Source of the DNA: Meloidogyne chitwoodi
Taxonomy: Eukaryota > Nematoda > Chromadorea > Rhabditida > Meloidogynidae
Length of the DNA: 64,000 nucleotides
Direction: 5' to 3'
Assembly (NCBI GenBank): GCA_015183035.1
Contig: JACZZP010000017.1
Coordinates: 1,054,001-1,118,000, forward strand
Numbering within the stretch: the first letter of the stretch is position 1; every line of letters begins with the position of its first letter. The position numbers and the translations under genes are program-made. Under the pieces are notes generated by a model. That model did no database searches. It had not been told where the DNA came from and saw nothing but the letters and a program-made list of their open reading frames with translations. Positions 53,701 to 64,000 of this stretch are shown here, one piece after another.

Positions 53701-54646
53701 TCAACAGCTTTTCAATATTATCATGATGTTTTAATTTTTTAATTCTAAAAATTATTTTTTAATAGAGTTTTCGTCATTTTCCATCAAATATTTCACTTAT
53801 TCGATGGCTTGGAAATTATTATATGTCTGCTCATTTTGCAGAAAAGGCTGTTCTATATTTTGAAAAAGCTGCTATTATGGAACCTAATAATCCTGTATTT
53901 TATTTTTAATTAAAATTATATTTTTTCAAAGGAATGGCCAATGTTGACAGCTGGTTGTCAAAGACGTTCAGGAAATTTCCAACGTGCAATGGAAATATAC
54001 AAACAAGTACACAGACGTTTTCCTGAAAATGCGGAATGTAAGAGTTAGAATAATAGTTCATATATAATATTACATATTTAATAATTAAATATTTTTTTAA
54101 TTAAAGGCCTAAAGTTTCTTGTACAACTCAGCAAAGAATTGCGACTAACAGTGGAAGAACGTGATTACACAGAAAAATTAGCAAGAATTGAGAAAATTGT
54201 TCAATTAAAAGCACAACGAGAATCTAGTGGACAGAGGTAATATATTTAAATTTATTTTAATTAAATATTTATAATTCTCTAGACAATGGTCAGCAGGGGA
54301 AAAACAAAATTCATTTAGTGGAATAAATGTAGGTACTCCAACTTCTCAAAATAGCCAACGAAATAGTGGTAGAGCTACTTCCGACAGAGCTTCGCATATT
54401 TTACAAGAAGTTGGTAGTCAACATTATCAGGCTACAAAAAGGGATATTAGTGAGTTAAAAAAATGTTAGAGTAATTTTTTGATTTTTATTAAAATAGCCG
54501 CGGCAGACTTAGTTTGGAAGGATAATATTAGCAATTCTTTATCTTCTATCGCTGTTCGTCCAATGACTGGAATGAGAACAGGGGATGAGCAAGCATCAGA
54601 ATTGTTTTTTGAGAATGATGATGGAGATGAACTTCTTCCTGATTAA
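50774..54646 (+). CDS. ift88: IFT88 (OSM-5), intraflagellar transport TPR protein
   Basis: About 18 exons. The N-terminus includes DDPYEGFNDYDHAYDLENLY and the Arg/Thr-rich RPMTAIRGAGYSSAGR, as in IFT88. TPR units: NIGNIHFRKKDYIKALKYYR, SNIGVAMVRFGRYEDALLSF, NLALINLVKGDDKLEDALQY, ALVNRGNVHFYKNEPQLALQ, YNSGLVYRSLGQLEEAKRNF, LAEMYNQQGEQAQAIELYTQ, LGNYYMSAHFAEKAVLYFEK, AGCQRRSGNFQRAMEIYKQV. The conserved ending has PENAECLKFLVQLSKELRL then VEERDYTEKLARIEK. It is a core IFT-B subunit needed to build cilia; in nematodes it acts in ciliated sensory neurons. The acidic C-terminus is FFENDDGDELLPD. All joins tested kept frame, including the split Tyr codon at about 53330. Confidence 0.95.
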
Positions 54647-55125
54647 CAATTCGAAAATTTTGGGGAGTAGATTTAAAATATTTATTGTTTTTTCACAATA
54701 AATTTAAATATTTCATTTTTAAACGAAATTTGATAACAAAGTTACAATACCATAGATGACCCAAAACCCACTGATAAATCCTTTGAAAATCATTACCATT
54801 CTAAACAAACGTACATATATCCACACATAAATTGAGACTGGATATAAATTCTGAAATCAATCTTTTTTAATTCTTTCTCTAAATCTCAATCCGAATTTCA
54901 AAAGCGAGACAATTAATCCGATCCACTTCGATTTTATTTTTCATTAAATCAAAAAATTGTTTACAATTTATCCAACATTTTACAGAACAGTAGTCTAACA
55001 AAATATATTTGGTAGGAAGAGAAATTCAAAACAATTTGTTTTAATTTAAAAAATTATTTTCTCTTTCCTTTTCAAAACTAAATATTTTCCAATTATTTAC
55101 CTATATAATATTTTCACTCTCCATA
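54647..55125. other. Convergent intergenic region
   Basis: About 480 bp between the stops of IFT88 (+) and the NDUFA4-like gene (-); 3' UTRs of both. No structure recognised. Confidence 0.4.
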
Positions 55126-56027
55126 TTAATCACGAGTTCCCCTCTCACGGGCAGCTTCCAACAATTTATCCTGCAGCTTTTCCATAATGAACAAACGCTG
55201 GTGCGAGAAGCCATATGGATCATAACTAAAAATATTAATTGTAAAATTAAATTTTAAATAACTTTGTTAGATATTTCTGTCGTTATAAAATAATAATTAA
55301 GTACACTTACATCGTGGTTGAAAGTTTCCAATATTTATCACGGACACGTGACCAATCCCAAGGAGGCGTTTTCGTGCCTGTGATGAAAAAATAGTTAAAA
55401 CTAAAACTTAAAAAAGCATACTCCGATCAAACCAAATTTCGATGTGTCTAGATGTATAATAGGCAATTATGAGGACTAATGAACAAGAAACAGCAAAGAG
55501 GAAGAGAACCGGCCAAAGCTCATAGTCATGTTCAAGATTGTGAAACAAAAATCTGTTAAAATGAAATATATGTTTTAAGGCGGTATTTTTGAATTAGCTT
55601 GGATCTGGAGAGATAAGCTTAGCTCAGCTGGTGTTATGATTAATTGAAATTTCATATGATATAAAACCATTTAATTTTATTTAAAAATGGGGAAAACTAA
55701 TGAATAAAAGCTATTTCGAAAATTGAGAAGGTACTATATGGAAAGGATGTCTATGAGCCAAGACTTTTCCCATAATTAAAAAAACCTGTATGGCGTATCA
55801 CAATGAACCTGCGGCTTATAACGCTTATCTCTAGACCAATAACGTTCATATTGAAAATGTCCCTTCTCATTTGGAGGAGGTTTCAATTGAATTTTGGCCT
55901 TAGGAGGCAGAGGTAGATGTTCATAGCTAAGATAGCGTTGCGGAACAATTTGCACATAATAAAGTGATTGAATATTTAACGATGAAGATTTGAATTGCAA
56001 TGAACGAATTCGAGAAACAACACTCAT
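55126..56027 (-). CDS. NDUFA4-like mitochondrial respiratory-chain protein
   Basis: Four exons, about 175 residues. The start MSVVSRIRSLQFKSSSLNIQ is a presequence-like basic stretch, followed by a Pro-rich linker (HLPLPPKAKIQLKPPPNEKG) and RYWSRDKRYKPQVHCDTPYR. The single TM core ELWPVLFLFAVSCSLVLIIA leads to YYTSRHIEIWFDRSTKTPPW, DWSRVRDKYWKLSTTIYDPY. This parallels human NDUFA4 (LIPLFVFIGTGATGATLYLL, then WDRNNPEPWN and a KFYSVNVDY end) but has extra N- and C-terminal sequence (EKLQDKLLEAARERGTRD). NDUFA4 is a cytochrome c oxidase subunit. The match is modest; another small inner-membrane subunit is possible. Confidence 0.6.
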
Positions 56028-56544
56028 TTTCTTTAAAAAAAAAGTTATTAAAACACTTTAAATTTTATAAAAATTCGCTTATTATGTTATAAATATAAGT
56101 ACATAATACGAATAAAATTTTTGATATGAAGGAAACCCTCACCGTCACTAACCAAAAAGAAAAGCATCAACTCAATAAACATTTAAATGCTTTGCTATTT
56201 TCGTTAATTTTTAGACTCTCCAGGCTCACGAGATAACTAAGGATGGGGTAGAGGACACAGGACAAGGTCCTCAAGTTCAATTTTTATTTAAGAGGAGATT
56301 TATAAATAAATTTTAAGGTAATTAAAAAATGTAGGCTTTTACTTAATAAAATTTAAAAAATATCCATTGGAACTGAAGTGGCTGATACTAAAACGACGGG
56401 AGTGAAGAGTACCACTCGGCCTTTTTTGATCTTCGTTTGATCTTTTGTTTATTTAACTTTCATTATCATAAGATAATCTCATTTTCTCCATATTATGTTA
56501 AATGTTATCAAAATATCATTTTAGACTTAAAAAATACTGAAGAA
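56028..56544. other. Divergent promoter, NDUFA4-like / V-ATPase subunit d
   Basis: About 517 bp between divergent starts. Sequence at about 56350-56430 is GC-richer (AAACGACGGGAGTGAAGAGT then ACCACTCGGCC and a T-run) and could be part of a small transcript, but no fold or box motif convinced me. ATTTTAGAC at 56519-56525 is a likely trans-splice acceptor for the + gene. Confidence 0.35.
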
Positions 56545-57817
<1,273 letters not shown>

Positions 57818-58166
57818 TAAAAATGAATAGAAAAATTATAGCTTGAAAATAAGAGCTTTTTGAAAGTTTTTCTTTTATGAATTTTATGATACAAGTTAAT
57901 AACTTCTTTTTTAAACTTGCTTTTTGTTGTACTTTTGGATTTAGACTTGTATTATTTTATATTTAATGTAAATTTAATCAAAATCTTCTTTTTCTAATTA
58001 GATTTTCTATTCCTTTAACTAAATTGTGAATAATTTAGATATTCATAATTAATAAAAAGTTTTAAAATCTGTTATTTTTGCTCTTTTGTTTGTATTCATT
58101 AAAATATCTAAAAATATTTAATTTTATTTCAAATTTTTATAAATTTTAGCTAGATTTTAAGTAAAA
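57818..58166. other. Spacer between V-ATPase d and RPS15
   Basis: About 350 bp of AT-rich sequence; TTTTAG at 58144-58149 is a probable trans-splice acceptor for RPS15. Confidence 0.4.
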
Positions 58167-58703
<537 letters not shown>

Positions 58704-58717
58704 GAGGCTTATTGCAG

Positions 58718-58723
58718 AATAAA
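58718..58723 (+). terminator. Polyadenylation signal AATAAA for RPS15
   Basis: Canonical AATAAA 15 bp downstream of the RPS15 stop codon, implying a very short 3' UTR. Confidence 0.5.
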
Positions 58724-59033
58724 GAAAAGGATGAATGATTATCTGTTAAAATTATATTGCTAAAAAGGAGATGGCTGTTATTTTTGTTTTTTCAATTAAA
58801 TAAAATTGTGTTGTTTTTTTTTGAAATATGGACGTATTTACGCTTTTTAATTTCTTCATATTTTTCTTTTTTCTTAAATTTTTGAAAAAAAATGTCATTG
58901 GTTGTTTATAATTCCTCTTTTTCAATGTTTAGTCCTTTTTAGTTACTCACGTGGTCTTGATTAGAAAAATTCTAATTGATTTCTCTTCTTTTTTACATTA
59001 TATTTATGTGAATTTATAGAGAGAATGTGGTAT
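58724..59033. other. Spacer between RPS15 and ACAD8
   Basis: About 310 bp; AATTTATAG just before the ACAD8 start (59022-59030) is acceptor-like. Nothing else recognised. Confidence 0.4.
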
Positions 59034-60899
59034 TTACGTTTAATATCCTCATTACCTTTGGTGACTTCTAAATTTCGATATGTATCTTCTGTTAGAACTT
59101 TAAGTTATTGTGTAGATCGTAAGTTTTTTTTAAATTTATTTTTTAAATATATTTTGTAAGCTACTCTTGGACTTTCTGATGAACAAAAAGAAATTCAAAA
59201 AACGGCTAAAGATTTTTCCAAAAAGGAACTTTATCCTTTTATGGATGAATGGGATACAAAAGTATTAATTTAAAAAAATTTTTAACAAAATTTTGAAAAT
59301 TTTTCATGGTGAATTGCCTCTTAATGCCTTAAAGAAAGCTGGAGAATTGGGATTTGGTGCTATTTATTGTAATGAAGAATATGGGGGAGCTGGATTGGGA
59401 AGATATGAGGCAGCACTTGCATTTGAACAATTAGCTGGTGGATGTACTAGCACTGCTGCATATATGGCTGTTCATAATATGGTTGTAGGGAAAAAATATT
59501 TTTTTTAAACTCTTATAGGTTCCTTGGATGATAGACAGATTCGGGAATGAAGAACAAAAACGAAAATATATTCCTGATTTGGCAAGTTTTAACAAATTAG
59601 CTTCTTATTGTCTTACTGAACCTGGAAGTGGTACGAATTACTTATTTTATTTTTATAAACAAATTTAAATTTTGTCGGCTCTGATTCTTCTGCATTACGA
59701 ACTGTTGCTCGTCAGGAAGGGGATTATTATATTGGTATTTTTATTATTAAATAATTATAATAAATAATTAAAAATAAAATATAGTTAATGGATCAAAAGC
59801 ATTTATTAGTGGTAGTGGAGTGTCAAGTGTTTATTTGGTAATGATGCGTTTAGCAGAGGGACCACAAGGTCCAAAAGGAATTTTTTCCTTACTTATGACT
59901 CCAAATATGCCAGGTTAAAATTGTTTTTTCTTTTATTTAAATTTTATTTAATTTTTGGTTTCCACTTGGGCAAAGACGAAAGAAAACTAGGTTGGTGCAC
60001 TCAGCCAACTAGAATAATAACTTTCGAGGATGTTAAGGTTTTTATTTACTTAAAAGTTTAAGAACTGTTTCTTAAGGTGCCAGTGACAAATAGAGTTGGT
60101 GAATTAGGTCAAGGATTTACAATTGCTATGGAAGGCTTAAATGGAGGTAATTGAAATAATTTAAAAATTATTTTGTTTAATTTATTGTTTAAACAACCAA
60201 TTCTTTTAAATGATGGTCATTGAAAATAATTTATAGTATCTAACTGGAATATTTTATTTAAATAATGTTTAATATTTATATTTTAAAATTTATTTTAGGA
60301 AGAATTAACATCGCTGCTTGTTCACTTGGTGCTGCACAAATGAGTTTAGACTTAGCCATTAGTCATACTAAAGTTCGAGAAGCTTTTGGTAAAACAATAT
60401 CTCAATTTCAATGGACACAATTTAAATTAGCAGAAATGGCTATTAAGGTTATCTTTTAGTAAAAATTTTTTTAAAGTTTTTTAAATTTTTAGTTAATAAC
60501 ATCAAGATTATTATTACGTGAAGCTTGTTTTCATGTAGAAAATAATACACCAAATGCTTCATCTTATAGTGCAATGGCAAAAATGTACATAACAGATGAA
60601 TCATTTAATGTTTGTTTTTAAAAAAGAAATTTAATTTTACAATTAAACTATTTAGGTAGTTAATCAAGCTATTCAAATGTATGGTGGATATGGAATGCTT
60701 AAAGATTATCCACTCCAACAATATTTACGTGACTGTCGTGTTCATCAAATAATTGAAGGAACAAATGAGGTTAATAAATTTATTTTTATTTAATTTTATT
60801 AGAGGATTTTTAATTTTGTAATTCTCTTTTTATTTTTAGATAATGCGCCTTGTTGTAGCTCGGAATCTTCTGAGTAACGAAATCTACAATGAAATGTAA
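59034..60899 (+). CDS. acad8: Isobutyryl-CoA dehydrogenase (ACAD8)
   Basis: About ten exons. The start [20 protein letters not shown] is a mitochondrial presequence. The dehydrogenase core includes [140 protein letters not shown] and [20 protein letters not shown]. The Glu of IIEGTNE is the expected catalytic base, and ASCSLGAA-type and YPLQQYLRD segments favour ACAD8 over other ACADs. It acts in valine breakdown in the mitochondrial matrix. Oddity: the intron interrupting the FAD-binding PGSG|SDSS motif (about 59631-59677) has a GT donor but no AG at the position that keeps frame. Confidence 0.92.
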
Positions 60900-61006
60900 C
60901 CAGCAAAACAAAAATTAATTAAACTTGTGATAAATTAAATATTAGTTTAAATATATATTTTTTATTTTGTATTTTCAGTAAAAATTAATCAAATTTTACG
61001 TAAAAA

Positions 61007-61737
61007 CTAATTCGTTATAGTTTTTTGAACGAAATATTCAACAGCTAAATCATCAGCACTTCGAATAAATTGAAGTTCTAATTTGACTGGTTGCTTTAAT
61101 AAATTAGATAAAATTTCCTCAGTAAAACCATAAAGCCAATAAATTTGTTCCAAACGAGCATAACGATCTGGTATGAGAAAACCTGCTGCATAAACAACAT
61201 TTCCACGTCTTTTAATTACTAACTGAAAAATATTTTTAAATAAAATATAAACTCATTTACCTCTGTTCCGCCCTGTGTAAGAGGCAAATAATTGTAAAAA
61301 ATAGCACGGACAAATCGTCTGATTACTTCATCTTGAGCTAATGTCATTCCTTGTTGCTGTCTTTTAATTTAAAAAAAATTAATTTTAATATTAACAAAAA
61401 AAATAACTTAAAATCTTCAAGATTTTGAGTATGCCAAGTCATCCAAGATTTTCTGACTGCTATTTCAGAGGGCAAATGAGACATATCGTAGGTCATAATC
61501 TGAGGCTTTCCACGTAAGTAGCGAACAGCCTAATTGTAATTAAATATACCAAATTTATATTTTTTTAATAATTTTTAAAGAAAATTTTTAATTAAAAAAA
61601 ATCAAATTTTAACCTTTTGTTTGTATTTTCCAGACATATTTTGAGCCAAAACAGAACTAATTGAAAATGTTCTTTTGGCTTCTCCTTTTGAAGATAAAAA
61701 ACCAAAAATAATATTATCTATCAACATCTCAATAACT
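61007..61737 (-). CDS. mrps24: Mitochondrial ribosomal protein S24 (uS3m)
   Basis: Four exons encode about 180 residues. A presequence-like start (MLIDNIIFGFLSSKGEAKRT, FSISSVLAQNMSGKYKQK) precedes GKPQIMTYDMSHLPSEIAVR, KSWMTWHTQNLEDF, EVIRRFVRAIFYNYLPLTQG, LVIKRRGNVVYAAGFLIPDR, LEQIYWLYGFTEEILSNLLK and QPVKLELQFI. Human MRPS24 shows the same pattern ([68 protein letters not shown]). Its stop is only 107 bp from the convergent ACAD8 stop. Confidence 0.88.
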
Positions 61738-62160
61738 AAATATAAGAAAATAATTATTACATGAATTTTATTTAAATATGGATTAAATGAATAAAACAAA
61801 TAAAATATTTAAAAATATAGTTAAAAACATTTATCGAAGAAGAATAGCCTTATTTAAATCGAAAATATAAATTATGGATTTAAGTGAAGATACATAAAAC
61901 CATCAAAGTGATAAACTAAGATTTTGAGAGTATATTTCAGATTTAAAAAAATTTGAGCAATTAAAATAATTTTTATAAAAAATTTTTTTTTCTAACAGAT
62001 AAAATATTAAATCTTAATATTTATAATTTATTTTCTAAAATCAAAGAAGATGCTCAAATTAAAATAATAAAAATATTGAGAAAAGTTCAAAAACAGAGAT
62101 TTAATAAATTTTTGAGATTATATTTTCGAGAATTATTCATTCATCAGTCAAATATCCAAA
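61738..62160. other. Spacer between BI-1-like and MRPS24 genes
   Basis: About 420 bp of AT-rich DNA; nothing recognised. Confidence 0.4.
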
Positions 62161-63233
62161 TTAATAAGATTTTACTTTTTCATGTCGCCAATTATTGAAA
62201 TGACCAATTTTATCCTTTAAAATGAGCAAAAGATAACCAAAAATGTTGAGAAAGTCAAAAAACAACATTGCCTAAATAAAACTTAATAATTATCTGACTT
62301 TTTAGACTTATAAAAATCTCACAAACAGGAGTCGTTTAATTCAAAATTTAATTTAAAACAATAAAATTAAAAAAACCGTATGCCAAATATAATCAGTATC
62401 ACGCCGTTGTCGCTTCTCTGCAATTAATTGAGTATCATAAACTACAAATAATGCATTTGTCGTTAAAACAATCCAAAGAATAGAAGGATAAATAAAACTT
62501 GGTGTAATGAAGAAAGTCAATAAAAAAGAAATTAAAAATGAAAGAAAGATTCCTTAAAAAATTAAATAGAAATAAAATTAAAAATTAAATTTACCACAAA
62601 TATGAAAGCTTTGAATTGATTCTGAATGAATTACTGACAGAGCAGAAGAAGCATAGACAATCTTTTAAAAAAATAATTATTTAAAATAAAAAGAAGAAAA
62701 ATACCAAAGCTCCAAAAAAGAAACTAAATTCAATACTTCCAGGATTTTCAAAACCAAAAAATTCAAAAAATGACCAAGCTTTAATTCCAATTAAGCAGGA
62801 GAGCGTTAAAAGACAATAAAAACGTTTCATTTCCAAAGATGGTTTATGATTGCATAATCCAAAACCTTAAAAAAAGAAAATAATAATAAAATTAAAAAAA
62901 CCAAAAATTAAGCAGACAATGAAAAAAGTAATAAAGTTATGTGCTCGAGCATTAAAATTAAAAATTCCACGGATAAATATTCCGAAAAGAGCAAATAAAA
63001 AGCAAATAGCAGCAGTTGCATAAACATTTAAAAGATGTCCACGAACATCTGAAGCTCTAAATAAAATAACTAATAATTATTAATTTAAAAAACTTAAACA
63101 TTTTATTTGGTAAATTATCAACAATTCTTCCAAAATTTTCAGATAATTGGTCAGAAGCTGATCTTTTTGAAGTCAAAGGATCTTGTTTATAGAATGTATT
63201 TGTTGAATTGTAAAAAGCATTTTTATTGTTCAT
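62161..63233 (-). CDS. Bax inhibitor-1 family (TMBIM6-type) membrane protein
   Basis: About six exons encode a multi-pass protein of about 250 residues. The cytosolic start MNNKNAFYNSTNTFYKQDPL is followed by ASDVRGHLLNVYATAAICFL (BI-1: THLKKVYASFALCMF), then TM segments: FALFGIFIRGIF, HNFITFFIVCLIFGF, RFYCLLTLSCLIGIKAW, FSFFFGALVYASSALSVI, HICGIFLSFLISFLLTFF, SILWIVLTTNALFVVYD. The signature VVYDTQLIAEKRQRRDTDYI plus WH matches the BI-1 [20 protein letters not shown]. The last helix FFDFLNIFGYLLLILKD ends with a basic tail (KIGHFNNWRHEKVKSY). It would sit in the ER and affect calcium leak and stress responses. Confidence 0.8.
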
Positions 63234-63546
63234 TTTTAAATTCTTTAAATAAATAAATAGGAATTTTAACTGAAAAAATATATTAAAAAATAAAAGATTT
63301 TATGAAATATTATCAGTTTGTATAAACCCTTTTGTTGCTAGAAAAAAGGAAAGTTTTTTTTATTACTAAAAAGAAAAAATAAGTACACAAAACCAATAAA
63401 TATTTCTATATTTATTGAAATATATGTTACAATATAATATATCCCCAATCAAAGAAAAAATAATAAAAAATTTAATTCATTATAAAATTAATAAAGCATT
63501 GGTTAATATGTATTTGTTATATAACATTTTTAAACAAAACAAAAAA
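63234..63546. other. Spacer between TDP1 and the BI-1-like gene
   Basis: About 310 bp upstream of the BI-1-like start. GTTGCTAGAAAA near 63340 resembles only half an X-box and was not accepted. Nothing else recognised. Confidence 0.35.
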
Positions 63547-64000
63547 TCAATATTCTTTTTTAAAGTTGACTTCACATGAGCCATGAAAACCAAAAGAATC
63601 TGGAGGCAATTTCGGATAAATAGCATCTAAAACAAATGGTTCATCCTCAACTCCATATTTTGACAATGGTAAATCATAAGGCAAAAATAAACCTAAAAAA
63701 TTAAAGATGATTTTTAATATTCAACAATTAATTTTTATCTATTTTTTTATTATTATACATATAGTAATTTATTTAAATTCTTCATAAATTTCCAACTAAA
63801 ACAAAAAATTATAAAAAGTGAATCTATAATAATTAAAAATAAATAAACCTTCTGGATGATCATTTGCACATAAAAGCACTCCTAATTCATATGAACGAAT
63901 ATATAATTGTTCATCACATTTTTCTAATTTTCCCCAAGCTGAAGTTGAAAGATTTGCACTACTTAATAAAATCCAATGAACTTTAGAATCTTCATCTAAA
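63547..64000 (-). CDS. tdp1: Tyrosyl-DNA phosphodiesterase 1, C-terminal part (cut by the window edge)
   Basis: Two visible exons. The first, running off the edge, reads [20 protein letters not shown] then [20 protein letters not shown], matching the second catalytic half of TDP1 (human [33 protein letters not shown]); the Asn of SANLS belongs to the HKN active site. The final exon reads [31 protein letters not shown] and ends EVNFKKEY. The family-typical FLYDLPPxxYGSDDxPW block supports the call. TDP1 removes topoisomerase I remnants from DNA 3' ends. The 5' part and the HxK motifs are outside the window. Confidence 0.92.

Overview
This window is eukaryotic nuclear DNA from a nematode. It is extremely AT-rich and has dense, compact, multi-exon genes with mostly 40-70 bp AT-rich introns that end in a short TTTTAG/TTTCAG or AAAG acceptor. 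Intergenic gaps are short, several same-strand runs look operon-like, and acceptor-like TTTTAG sits just before many start codons, as expected for spliced-leader trans-splicing. The clc-like membrane protein family and the divergent nematode-type genes point the same way. A plant-parasitic (Meloidogyne-like) clade IV nematode would fit the base composition and intron style, but that is inference: no species-diagnostic marker is present. No tRNA, rRNA, SL RNA or CRISPR was recognised. Exon structures below come from reading splice sites by eye and matching remembered family sequences; no search was run.

Layout. 1-5 kb: 3' end of an unrecognised Q/N-rich gene, a hAT-like MITE, hyccin (+), a clc-like four-TM protein (-) and the ciliary transition-zone protein TMEM218 (-), which has a perfect X-box just upstream. 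5.4-5.9 kb: a 550 bp MITE with long inverted repeats and a 9 bp target duplication. 7-8 kb: LRRC57 (+). 8.3-15 kb: four minus-strand genes, namely a secreted trypsin-like protease, a PIP4P/TMEM55 phosphatase, an unrecognised lysine-rich protein and an unrecognised secreted protein. 15-17.3 kb: gene-free AT-rich DNA. 17.3-22.9 kb (-): a class I Rab11-FIP and RRP9 (U3 snoRNP WD40 protein). 23.2-30.3 kb (+): PPP2R3C, an IGHMBP2-like SF1 helicase and ECI2, tightly spaced. 31.1-33.5 kb: a DDX5/17-type DEAD-box helicase. 35-42.7 kb: phospholipase C gamma. 43.5-44.6 kb: a divergent PP1 catalytic subunit with strikingly GC-rich exons. 45.2-54.6 kb (+): a DDHD phospholipase, OXA1L and IFT88. 55.1-56.0 kb (-): an NDUFA4-like protein. 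56.5-60.9 kb (+): V-ATPase subunit d, RPS15 and isobutyryl-CoA dehydrogenase (ACAD8). 61.0-64.0 kb (-): MRPS24, a Bax-inhibitor-1 family protein and the 3' end of TDP1.

How the genes relate. Two genes (TMEM218, IFT88) belong to the cilium, and both have X-box-type RFX/DAF-19 sites upstream. Several encode mitochondrial proteins (ECI2, OXA1L, NDUFA4-like, ACAD8, MRPS24, perhaps the helicase). Hyccin, PIP4P, PLC gamma and DDHD1 act on phosphoinositides or phosphatidic acid. Most are conserved housekeeping or signalling genes. The novelty lies in the MITE families, the X-boxes, the compositional outlier PP1 gene, an apparently non-AG splice acceptor in ACAD8, and two unrecognised proteins.
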